Shown one piece after another: positions 1 to 6,919 of a stretch of DNA of 46,156 bases. The notes beneath the pieces were generated by a model, which was given only the letters and a program-made list of their open reading frames with translations, did not search any database and had not been told where the DNA came from. The position numbers and the translations under genes were made by a program. Source of the DNA: Synergistaceae bacterium (GTDB lineage: Bacteria; Synergistota; Synergistia; Synergistales; Aminobacteriaceae); NCBI GenBank assembly GCA_031277095.1, contig JAISLU010000021.1, positions 1-46,156 on the forward strand, in the 5' to 3' direction. The number at the start of each line of letters is the position of its first letter. The stretch's first letter is position 1.

Positions 1-296
1 CGCCCGCAATCGTATAGATGGGTTATGCCGTTTTCCTGAGCGAAACGGCGAATCCTGCTCTGATGATTGGCCCACTTGATGGATGTCGCTGGGACGTGAT
101 GGTCGAAAAAAATAGATATCCGTTCGGGGTCCCAAAGTTTAGCGTCGACAATTTCGTTAAATTTTTCCACAACCTCCATCACTCCGGGGTCGTGCATACT
201 CACTCTATCAACAGCGACTTCAACAATTTCCCCTGGATCAACGTGTTCTTTTCCGCTTCCTCTTGCAAGAATTTTCTCTGTCTCAGTCGCTCCCAT
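1..296 (-). CDS. leuC: 3-isopropylmalate dehydratase-type large subunit, N-terminal part (cut by window edge)
   Basis: This is the first ~98 residues of an aconitase-superfamily dehydratase large subunit; the remainder lies left of base 1. The reading starts at an ATG at 296, begins MGATETEKILARGSGKEHVD, and continues through DPGEIVEVAVDRV, VSMHDPG and FFDHHVPAT, which matches the LeuC/homoaconitase N-terminus (EKILA; PGEIV; H-D; D-H-x-VPA). The start overlaps the end of the upstream small-subunit gene by 14 bases and has a GGTGGAGGG ribosome site, so the two subunits are translationally coupled. The enzyme would isomerise 2-isopropylmalate in leucine synthesis using a 4Fe-4S cluster, but the cluster cysteines lie outside the window. 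Homoaconitase or dimethylmalate dehydratase are alternatives in the same family. No leuA or leuB is visible. Confidence 0.85.
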   Translation of the reverse strand, partial: MGATETEKILARGSGKEHVDPGEIVEVAVDRVSMHDPGVMEVVEKFNEIVDAKLWDPERISIFFDHHVPATSIKWANHQSRIRRFAQENGITHLYDCG

Positions 297-804
297 TGCA
301 ACGCCCTCCACCAACGAGATTTCTTTCTCTTTTTTTATTCAGCGAATGTATCAGTCCCCCGCTCGAGAGGATCTCCTGCAAAAACAAAGGGAAAGGCTGG
401 AAACGATAAATCGCCCCCTTCTCAACGTTTTCGATGATGCCTTGATCAATGTCAAGGGTGATATCGTCTCCGTCCACGATATGATCCACCGCTTCAATGC
501 AAGTGATGACAGGCAATCCCACGTTGATACAATTCCTGTAAAATATTCTTGCGAACGATTTGGCGATGATCGCCTCAATTCCGGCACCAATAAGAGATTG
601 CGGGGCGCGTTCCCGACTTGAGCCGTACCCGAAATTATCCCCGCAGACTAAGATGTCGCCCTGCTTCAGTTGTGCCGCGAACCCTGGTTTTAGGTTTTCA
701 AAAACATGAACCGCAAGTTCCTTGAGATCGGTGACTCCTTGGTATTGGTGAGGTGTAATGTCGTCAGTGTTAATGTTATCTCCGAGTGTCCAGCAACGAT
801 TCAT
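283..804 (-). CDS. leuD: 3-isopropylmalate dehydratase-type small subunit
   Basis: A 173-residue swivel-domain subunit of the LeuD family. It partners the large subunit encoded immediately downstream (14 bp overlap). The sequence shows LGDNINTDDITP at the N-terminus, the substrate-binding loop FGYGSSRERAPQSL (family GxGSSRE), and AKSFARIFYRNCINVGLPV, which is diagnostic of the family. The ATG at 804 is preferred over a TTG at 834 because AGGAG sits about 12 bases upstream of the ATG and the family starts with the LGDNINTD strand. The loop has Tyr where many LeuD proteins have Cys. Length is typical of the short bacterial/archaeal form. Substrate could be isopropylmalate or a related acid; the family call is firm and the substrate is inferred. 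Confidence 0.88.
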   Translation of the reverse strand: MNRCWTLGDNINTDDITPHQYQGVTDLKELAVHVFENLKPGFAAQLKQGDILVCGDNFGYGSSRERAPQSLIGAGIEAIIAKSFARIFYRNCINVGLPVITCIEAVDHIVDGDDITLDIDQGIIENVEKGAIYRFQPFPLFLQEILSSGGLIHSLNKKRERNLVGGGRCNGSD

Positions 805-876
805 TCCTGTTTTTCCTTTCTCCTGAAATGTCAAATTAAGGCATTCTGATATATCATAGCAATTAAGTATGTTTAA

Positions 877-905
877 ACTATAGGTAATAAAATGTGTATT
901 GTCAA
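877..905 (-). promoter_or_regulatory. Sigma-70-type promoter for leuD-leuC
   Basis: Read on the minus strand, TTGACA (905-900), a 17 bp AT-rich spacer and TATAGT (882-877) form a near-consensus promoter about 75 bp upstream of the leuD start. The -35 hexamer directly abuts the outer end of the inverted-repeat element at 906. Confidence 0.72.
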
Positions 906-1072
906 CCTAAAATCCCGACGAAAAATGCACCTACAAATCATGGCGCGAATGCATAGCGACAATGCTATGCAAAACAAGGTGTGATTCATAGCGTTAATCC
1001 TTACGGCGCATATTCGTAAGGTTATGTCTGATAACCGCATGTTAGGTACATTTTCCGTCGGGATTTTAGGTA
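906..1072. mobile_element. Small terminal-inverted-repeat element (MITE-like), non-coding
   Basis: The outer arms are inverted copies of ~28 bp. CCTAAAATCCCGACG opens the left arm at 906, and the same 15 bases appear on the minus strand from 1070; beyond them the match continues with two differences through AAAATG-ACCTA. The interior has no ORF but several perfect hairpins: GCATAGC/GCTATGC (951-970) and CCTTACG/CGTAAGG (999-1021), or alternatively GGTTAT/ATAACC (1020-1036). A 5-6 bp direct repeat GTCAA(C) occurs at 901 and at 1073, consistent with a target-site duplication. This architecture fits a non-autonomous transposable element or a structured intergenic repeat. No second copy was noticed in this window. 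Confidence 0.6.
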
Positions 1073-1402
1073 GTCAACAGCAAATAAAATACAATGATAT
1101 CTTCATTAAATGATGAAGATGCAGTATTTTTATTCTTTAAAACAGATATGTAGGTAAAAGATTGGCAGCAGTGTTTCAATAATTTATGGAACAGGCCTTA
1201 AGTTGACAGCAGTGACCTCCTTTCCCAAAAACAGGCTAAGATTTTTGTTCCATCTCACATTTCCACCTCACATTTTTCGGTTAAATTATAGGGCTCCCGA
1301 ACAGGTGCCTCGCTTTGCTATTCTTTTCTCAATCTTGAAATTAATAACGGATACCTACGTATTTCTTGCAGTCTTACTCTAAACTGGAGTTAATTCACGA
1401 TA
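1073..1402. other. Gene-free AT-rich spacer
   Basis: No convincing gene. It contains one short hairpin (ATCTTCAT/ATGAAGAT, about 1099-1121) next to a T-rich run, which could act as a weak terminator. Nothing else was recognised between this and the phosphatase gene, whose 3' end lies at 1403. Confidence 0.4.
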
Positions 1403-2263
1403 TCACGTCGTCTGCCAGAGAAAGGATACGTTGTCCCGGCAGTCCGCGGAGAGGAGGGCGTCGAAGAGGTCCGCCGCTCTTCGGGCGACGGGCAGCTCCG
1501 AGGGGGTCAGCCGCTGGGCCAGCTGCGGGGTGTCCAGAGCCTCCCATACTCCGTCGGAACAAAGGAAGAAAACGTCGCTTTCGCAGCGGGACACTCCTTT
1601 CGCGTAAAGCTCGAAGGGAACGTCCGAGTCCGCGGACACGGCGGAGGTGACGATGTTTTTCCGGGGATGGAAGCGCATTTCTTCCTCCTGGATTTCGCCG
1701 TTCTCGAAAAGCACCTGGACGACGGAGTGATCCCGGGTGAGCCGCTCCAGCCCGCCCTCGGAAAAACGGTAAACGCGGCAGTCTCCACAGTTGAAGACAA
1801 AGGCGTTTTTCTCCCGAAGCACCACTCCGCTCACCGTCGCCCCCATGCTGGCCAGCTCCGGATCTTGCCGGGCCGCGGACTCCATTTGTCGGGCGGCATC
1901 CTCAAGCAGCGAACGTACAGCACGTTTGTCCGCCTCCAGGTCCAGCTCCGCTCCAAAAGCCGCCCCCTGGGACAGAGAACCGGCGAGGATGCGTGCCGCC
2001 CTGGCTCCGCCCTTGTGCCCTCCCATGCCGTCCACCGCGGCGAGCAGCAGAGGAAACTTCGCCTCCACCACCTGGGGGGAACTCATGTCCCCCGTCCAAG
2101 TCTTTTCCGCCACGCACAGCGCATCTTGATTTTCCGCGCGCACAGCTCCCCGGTGGGTCATTACGGCTATCTTCACCGTTCCCTCGGTCTCGGAGGGGGA
2201 GAGCGAAGGTGAAACTCGGGCGTCCATTTCGTTATTCATCTCAGTATTCATCTCGATTACCAT
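1403..2263 (-). CDS. PP2C-family protein phosphatase
   Basis: A 286-residue soluble Ser/Thr phosphatase of the PP2C/Stp1 type that would remove phosphate from Ser/Thr using two metal ions. The metal-ligand motifs are all present in order: AENQDA, VDGMGGHKGG, GATVSGV, GDCRVYR, LTRDHS, LCSDGVWEAL and CRDNVSFL. The chosen ATG at 2263 overlaps the stop of the FHA gene (ATGGTAA), so it is translationally coupled. A longer frame begins further upstream but lies wholly inside the FHA gene. The first residues (MNTEMNNEMD) come from a 12 bp tandem repeat. It is the last gene of the five-gene operon 1403-6882. The likely substrate is a phosphoprotein read by the neighbouring FHA domain; no Ser/Thr kinase lies in the window. 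Confidence 0.9.
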   Translation of the reverse strand: MVIEMNTEMNNEMDARVSPSLSPSETEGTVKIAVMTHRGAVRAENQDALCVAEKTWTGDMSSPQVVEAKFPLLLAAVDGMGGHKGGARAARILAGSLSQGAAFGAELDLEADKRAVRSLLEDAARQMESAARQDPELASMGATVSGVVLREKNAFVFNCGDCRVYRFSEGGLERLTRDHSVVQVLFENGEIQEEEMRFHPRKNIVTSAVSADSDVPFELYAKGVSRCESDVFFLCSDGVWEALDTPQLAQRLTPSELPVARRAADLFDALLSADCRDNVSFLWQTT

Positions 2264-2772
2264 CCCACTATCCTCATCTCGCAGGCCAGGGACAGGGCCA
2301 CCACGTCCCCCGTTTTCAGGGGGCATGGTTGACCCGGGTCCAGCCGCCTGCCGTTGATCCACGTCCCGTTGGTCGACTGCAAGTCCTCGATTTGCCACCC
2401 TCCGTCCCGGAAATCGACCTTGGCGTGACGGCGGGAGACGGTCTGGAAGTCCTGGAAAAACAGGGACCTCTCGCCGCTTCTGCCCAAAATCTCGCCGCTG
2501 CCCACGGGAACCGCCCGGCCGTTGGGAAGCTGGAAGGTCAAAACGGCGGGAGCGTGAAGCGTTCGAGGGGAAGCCGGGCCGCTTTCCGCAATTTCTTCAA
2601 TTTTGTCGGGTTTGTCCGTTTTTTCCGGCTCATCCCTTCGCTCCGGCGGCGCCTTGGCGCTCCCCGCAGGGACGGGGGATACCGAGGCCAGATTGGTCAT
2701 ACATACCCGGCAAATCACCTCCGAGACGGGGTTTTCTTCGTTACAAGCCGGGCAGAGTTTCACGAGATTCAT
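2257..2772 (-). CDS. Zinc-ribbon and FHA-domain protein
   Basis: A 171-residue phosphopeptide-reader protein. The N-terminus carries a two-pair Cys ribbon (CPAC about residue 7, CRVC about residue 21). A charged Pro/Glu/Lys-rich linker follows, and then a forkhead-associated domain (about residues 75-168) with the hallmark GRS, SRRHAKVDF, LQSTNGTWINGRRL motifs. Arg, Ser and His of the phosphothreonine pocket are retained. The ATG at 2772 is preceded by AGGAGAGG. It is the fourth gene of the operon; its stop overlaps the phosphatase start and 35 bp separate it from the radical SAM gene. By analogy with other FHA/PP2C pairs it should recruit a Thr-phosphorylated partner, perhaps the coiled-coil or AAA+ protein. 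That partner is inferred. Confidence 0.88.
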   Translation of the reverse strand: MNLVKLCPACNEENPVSEVICRVCMTNLASVSPVPAGSAKAPPERRDEPEKTDKPDKIEEIAESGPASPRTLHAPAVLTFQLPNGRAVPVGSGEILGRSGERSLFFQDFQTVSRRHAKVDFRDGGWQIEDLQSTNGTWINGRRLDPGQPCPLKTGDVVALSLACEMRIVGW

Positions 2773-2807
2773 AAGACCTCTCCTTTTCAGAGTTTTTTGA
2801 CGAGTTT

Positions 2808-3422
2808 TCAGACGGGGCCATAGGGGTTTTTCAGGCGGGCAACGTCCTCCTGCCGGGGGATTCCCAGGAGGAGCCACGTGTCGCCGCTTCTGACTTTCTG
2901 CAACCCTCGGGCCGCCCTCTTGGCCCACTCTTCGTAGCGCGGGGAAAATTCTTTTTTCCAGATCGTCAGATTTTGGTTCTCCGACCCCTTCCAGGCGGAG
3001 TCCGTGACGTTCCCTTTTTCGAAAGCCCCATCCACCAGCGCGGCCACCAGCGGGGGATCGGCAAAAAATTCGGGGTGGCGCTCCAAAAGAACGTCGGACC
3101 GATAGCCGGTGTAGACCAAAACGTCGCTCACCGCTGCTTGGCCCCTCAGTCTCCGCAGAAGCTCCCCCAGGGCCTCCGGCTGGTCGAAGGGCTCCCCGCC
3201 GGAGATGGTCAATCCGTCCGGCCGGCGAGGTCCGCAGGAAAAAGACAGTATCCTTTGGACCAGATCCTCCAGCGGCACGGCCTTTTCCGGCGGAAAGTCC
3301 CAGGTCTCGGGGGCGGCGCATCCCGGACAGTGCCGGGTACAGCCTTGCAACCACAGCCCCACCCGCGTCCCCGGCCCCAAGGTGTAGACCGGAAAGTGCA
3401 GCAGGTAGAGGAATACCTTCAA
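2808..3422 (-). CDS. Small radical SAM protein, NrdG/PflA-activase-like
   Basis: A 204-residue radical SAM enzyme. Cys28, Cys32 and Cys35 form the CxxxCxxC motif (GCTRHCPGC) that binds the 4Fe-4S cluster, and TISGGEPFDQ is the SAM-binding GGE motif. The short partial-barrel length and WLQGCTRHCPGC resemble activases of anaerobic ribonucleotide reductase or pyruvate-formate lyase. No glycyl-radical enzyme is nearby, so a housekeeping activase role is unlikely. The start is a TTG at 3422 overlapping the AAA+ stop (TTGA), with GGAG about 8 bases upstream. It lies within a phospho-signalling/AAA+ operon, suggesting it modifies or activates one of those proteins. The reaction is unknown. Confidence 0.82.
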   Translation of the reverse strand: MKVFLYLLHFPVYTLGPGTRVGLWLQGCTRHCPGCAAPETWDFPPEKAVPLEDLVQRILSFSCGPRRPDGLTISGGEPFDQPEALGELLRRLRGQAAVSDVLVYTGYRSDVLLERHPEFFADPPLVAALVDGAFEKGNVTDSAWKGSENQNLTIWKKEFSPRYEEWAKRAARGLQKVRSGDTWLLLGIPRQEDVARLKNPYGPV

Positions 3423-5410
3423 TTCGATGTCTCCGATGCCCCCGGCGTCTCGGGCGTCTGTGACGTTTCCGATTGCCTCATCTCAATCTCCCAGCCCGCC
3501 GGTCCCTCTCGCAGGTCGTAAATGGTGTAAGACGCCTTGTTTTCATCCTGGCTGCGGTTTTGAGAAATCCCCGTGCCGTGAATCTCGCAGAGCCGCCGGG
3601 AAAGGGGGTTCATGAAGAGGGCCTCCAGGTTGCTGCCGATGCCCCGCCCCCCCATGGAAAGGTCGGCGCATACCAGGTCCGCTACGCGCCCCAGGGCGTA
3701 ATCGTCGAAACGGATGCGGATGCCGTAGCTGTCCTCCAGCCGGAAGAGAATGTTGCCCATCATCCTGTCGAAAATCTTGAGCGCCGTTTCCTCGCGGATG
3801 AAGTCGAACACGATGACGTTTTTGCCGATTCGGTTCAGGATCTCCGGGCGGTTGATCTTGTATTTGAAAAAATCGTCGACGGCGGAGCCGATTCTTTGGG
3901 AGATTTCCTCGTAGGGCATGTCCGGCGCCACCCGCTGGCGTTTCGTTCCGTCGGAGAGCTGCTCGAACATCCCCAGGTTGCTGGTGAACACGATCAGGCT
4001 CTCGGAAAAGTAAACGGTCTCCCCGCGCCCCGAGGTCAGGCGTCCGTCGTCCAGGATCTGCAGGAAAATGTCTAAAATCTTGGGATGCGCTTTCTCGATC
4101 TCGTCGAAAAGAACCACGGAAAAGGGGTTTTGTTTGATGGCGTTCGTCAGCTCGCCGCCCACGTCGTAGCCCACGTAACCGGGGGGAGCCCCCACAAGGC
4201 GCTGATTGGCGTGTTCGTGTCCGAACTCGCTCATGTCGAAGCGGATGTAGTGGGTGGACGACCCGAAAATCAGCTCCGTTATCGCCTTCGCCAGCTCCGT
4301 TTTGCCCACCCCCGTGGGGCCGGCCAAAAACAAGATGCCCTTCGGCCGCTGGGAAAAACGGGAAAACTGCGCTCCGGAAAGGTTGAAGCGCGAGCGTTTT
4401 AGAATGTCGGAGGCATGGCGCACCGCCATCTCCTGCCCCATGACCCGCTGGCTCAAAAATGTCTCCGCCCCCAAAATTTTCTCCCGGTCCAGTTTTTCCC
4501 ACATGTTTTCCTGGATGCCCAGCTTGTAGCGGCGGATGGCGTCTCCAATCTGGCCGAAGGAAACGCGCTCGTGCCACGCCAGTTGGGCGATGGCCGCGAT
4601 CTCGCCGGCCAAAAGCCCCGTCGTCTGGTCCCGGAAGAGGGAGAGGTTGGTGGCGCGCAGGTCCTCGTTCAGTTCGTCGTACCCGGCGATTTTAGGGGAT
4701 ACGGCCTCCACGATGCAGCTCCGGATTTCGTTGTCCGGCCGGGGAATGGGCAGCACCCGAATCCGCGGATTGTCGAGAATATACCAGGGCGGCAGGTCGT
4801 TCTCCTTGTCCATGATCCAAAAAAGAGGATTGTACAGGGGCTTTGGGATAGATGTAGAAGTAGGCTCAGGAGGGGTGGAGACGTCTCCCGGCCGGGAATT
4901 ATGAGGGACGTTCTGGGCGATTTTCGGAGTGGACTCCATGGAGAGGCGGAACATGCGATAAAAAAAGGACTCCACCTCGGTTTCGCCGAGAAGGTCCTTT
5001 ATACGGGAGGCGAAGCGCAGAATCAGGGCCGTATGCCCTTCGGCGCTGACGGACAAAGCCGAGGCCACGTCGGCGGCCTTGTCCAAGGTGGCGGGCAAAG
5101 TTCCGCCGGGGCTCAGTTTTTCCCCCGTCAGTTTCTCGAAAAGCTCGCCGCTGCCTCCCAGCAGGGCGAAACCCGTCAAAGGCTCGTATTTCGCGATCAG
5201 AACGTAACCCCGGTTCGTCAAAAGCTCCTTCAGGTAGTCCGGCAGACCCAGAGTAGCGACGCCCCCGCTCAAGGCCGCGGGGAAAACGTCGTTGACGTTC
5301 CCGTAAAGAAGGAACTGGGACTTTATCGCCAGAAAACGCTCGATTTCTCTCGCCCACTTGGGCTTGGTCCCGGGGATTTCCCGGGGAGATCCGAGATCGG
5401 AGGCGTTCAT
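3419..5410 (-). CDS. AAA+ ATPase with ClpB-like C-terminal module and degenerate N-terminal half
   Basis: A 663-residue protein. The C-terminal half (from about residue 320) is a ClpA/ClpB D2-type AAA+ module: Walker A GPTGVGKT (364-371), pore loop GYVG (411-414), Walker B VVLFDE (432-437), sensor 1 TSN (476-478), Arg-rich RPEILNRI and sensor 2 GGRGIGS. The N-terminal ~300 residues look like a second AAA-type fold without a Walker A. FLLYGNVNDVF, ALILRFASRI and LPPWYILDNPRIRVLPIPRPD resemble late AAA motifs. There are no Clp N-domain repeats, no ClpB coiled-coil insertion and no visible ClpP-binding loop. It is probably an unfoldase or remodeller. The ATG at 5410 overlaps the previous stop (ATGA) and the 3' end overlaps the radical SAM start. 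The substrate is unknown. Confidence 0.87.
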   Translation of the reverse strand: MNASDLGSPREIPGTKPKWAREIERFLAIKSQFLLYGNVNDVFPAALSGGVATLGLPDYLKELLTNRGYVLIAKYEPLTGFALLGGSGELFEKLTGEKLSPGGTLPATLDKAADVASALSVSAEGHTALILRFASRIKDLLGETEVESFFYRMFRLSMESTPKIAQNVPHNSRPGDVSTPPEPTSTSIPKPLYNPLFWIMDKENDLPPWYILDNPRIRVLPIPRPDNEIRSCIVEAVSPKIAGYDELNEDLRATNLSLFRDQTTGLLAGEIAAIAQLAWHERVSFGQIGDAIRRYKLGIQENMWEKLDREKILGAETFLSQRVMGQEMAVRHASDILKRSRFNLSGAQFSRFSQRPKGILFLAGPTGVGKTELAKAITELIFGSSTHYIRFDMSEFGHEHANQRLVGAPPGYVGYDVGGELTNAIKQNPFSVVLFDEIEKAHPKILDIFLQILDDGRLTSGRGETVYFSESLIVFTSNLGMFEQLSDGTKRQRVAPDMPYEEISQRIGSAVDDFFKYKINRPEILNRIGKNVIVFDFIREETALKIFDRMMGNILFRLEDSYGIRIRFDDYALGRVADLVCADLSMGGRGIGSNLEALFMNPLSRRLCEIHGTGISQNRSQDENKASYTIYDLREGPAGWEIEMRQSETSQTPETPGASETSN

Positions 5411-6882
5411 AAGGTCTCAGCTCTCTCTCCCCCAAGGAGGGAGGCTTCTTCTTTTTTGCGTTTCTTTTTCCGTACCTTCGCGCTTTTATCGACGACGGTC
5501 ATGAGTTCGCTCTCTTCAGGCTCCTTGCGGACCTTGACGTCCAGGGGCAGGCCCTGTTTTCGCATTTTCTCGAAGAACCCGTCCAGATCGCGGCACCATT
5601 TTTTCCCGGCCTCCAGGTCTTTTTGTCTCTGGTCCGCGGCCTGTTCCCCGTCACCGGCGACCCGCACGAGCCGGGTGGTCACGGATCCCCGGGCATCGAC
5701 CTTCACCATGACGCGGTAGCCCTCGTAGGGAGATTCCAAGTACCGCACCTGTCCCATTTCCAGATTGAGCGAGAGGCCACCGGATGAGCCTTCGTCCGTC
5801 AGCATCTCGTAGCCCAGCTCGGCCAGGGTCTCCTCCACCTTCTGAGCGAAAAGGGCGTCGGCGATCTCCTCTCCCCGGGACCAGACGAACCGGGAAATAT
5901 CCTCGTAGAGCGCCATAAAAAGCTCCCGGTCGATGAATTTTCCCCCGCAGGCCACGCCGCACCGCCGGATCAGCTCCGAACCCTCCCGGGACCCCGCGGC
6001 GTCCTCCGACGCCTGAAGAACCTCCAAAAGCTCCAAAAGTTTCTCCCGGAAAAAGGTGGTCAGCGCGGTTCTTTCCCTCAGGGCTCCCCATGTGGTCTTC
6101 ACACGCTGGCGCAGGCGGACCAGGCGGTCCGGGAAAGGACCCTCCGGGTTCATACCCTCCAGCACCGGGCGCAGCTTCTCCCCTTCGGTTTCGTCCAGTC
6201 GGGCGATGCGGTCGGCCCAATCGCGAATCTCCAACACTATCCTCCGGCGGTCCTCGGCCTCCCCGGGTGGGGAAACGTGTTCTTCCAGTGCCTCGATATC
6301 CGCCTCCGAAGCGGCCTTGGCCAGCTTCTCCATCTCCTGGAGCTCTTCGTACATCCCCTGCAGCTCCAGCATACGCTCCTCCACGGGAAGCGGCGAAATC
6401 CTCTGGAACTCCCCTTCGAGGCGGTCGAGTTCCTTTCTGTAGGAAGGCACGGCTCTCAAGGCCTCCAGCAGGCGCCGGACGGACTCCGTGCGGGAGCGGC
6501 ATTGGGCGTCGTCCAGTTCGGCCGCGCGAATTTTCCGCTTCAGAAGGTCCAGCTCTTCGACGACCGCCGCCTCGGCGTCGTTTTCGAGGCGCCGGCCCAC
6601 GGAGTCTCTCAGGTTTTCCAGCCCATCCCTCAGTTCTCTTCCCATCCCGCCGCCGTTTCCCACGCGCCCCAGCTCGGCGGCGATTTCATCGAACATCCTT
6701 TGTTTCAGGGCCTCTTTTTTCTTGCCCAGATCCTCCAGACTGCAGGATTTTTCGCTTTTCTCGCTGTCTTCGTTTTTTCCCGCCATCCACCCTTTAATCT
6801 CGCCGGCGGCTTTGAACGCCCCCACGGCCATGTACAAAAGGGCGTACACGCCCAACTCGGCCACAGTAATAGTGCTCAACAC
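5407..6882 (-). CDS. Membrane-anchored coiled-coil protein of unknown function
   Basis: I do not recognise this 491-residue protein as a named family. It opens with one hydrophobic segment (about residues 5-25), then a long Glu/Arg/Leu-rich helical region (about 50-340) expected to form coiled coils. A compact C-terminal domain of mixed strands (ELGYEML, GQVRYLES, YEGYRVMVKVDARG) follows, and the tail is Lys-rich (VRKKKRKKEE). The start is a GTG at 6882 with GGGAGG five bases upstream; TTG is the next codon. It is the first gene of the five-gene operon and overlaps the AAA+ start. It could serve as the membrane scaffold or phosphorylated client of the downstream FHA, PP2C and AAA+ proteins. 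That role is inferred only from context. Confidence 0.8.
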   Translation of the reverse strand: MLSTITVAELGVYALLYMAVGAFKAAGEIKGWMAGKNEDSEKSEKSCSLEDLGKKKEALKQRMFDEIAAELGRVGNGGGMGRELRDGLENLRDSVGRRLENDAEAAVVEELDLLKRKIRAAELDDAQCRSRTESVRRLLEALRAVPSYRKELDRLEGEFQRISPLPVEERMLELQGMYEELQEMEKLAKAASEADIEALEEHVSPPGEAEDRRRIVLEIRDWADRIARLDETEGEKLRPVLEGMNPEGPFPDRLVRLRQRVKTTWGALRERTALTTFFREKLLELLEVLQASEDAAGSREGSELIRRCGVACGGKFIDRELFMALYEDISRFVWSRGEEIADALFAQKVEETLAELGYEMLTDEGSSGGLSLNLEMGQVRYLESPYEGYRVMVKVDARGSVTTRLVRVAGDGEQAADQRQKDLEAGKKWCRDLDGFFEKMRKQGLPLDVKVRKEPEESELMTVVDKSAKVRKKKRKKEEASLLGGERAETL

Positions 6883-6919
6883 GGCACCTCCCTATCCGTA
6901 ACAACGTCATAAAAAAGAA

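Noticed and set aside
4415-5719. Long open frame on the plus strand
   Set aside because: It lies opposite the AAA+ and coiled-coil genes, its translation has no recognisable domain, and the minus-strand products are clear.
1403-6882. Type VI secretion regulatory cluster (FHA, PP2C, ClpV-like ATPase)
   Set aside because: No Tss/Vip sheath, baseplate or Hcp genes are present; the AAA+ protein lacks the double-module ClpV layout; and a radical SAM protein is not part of that pathway.
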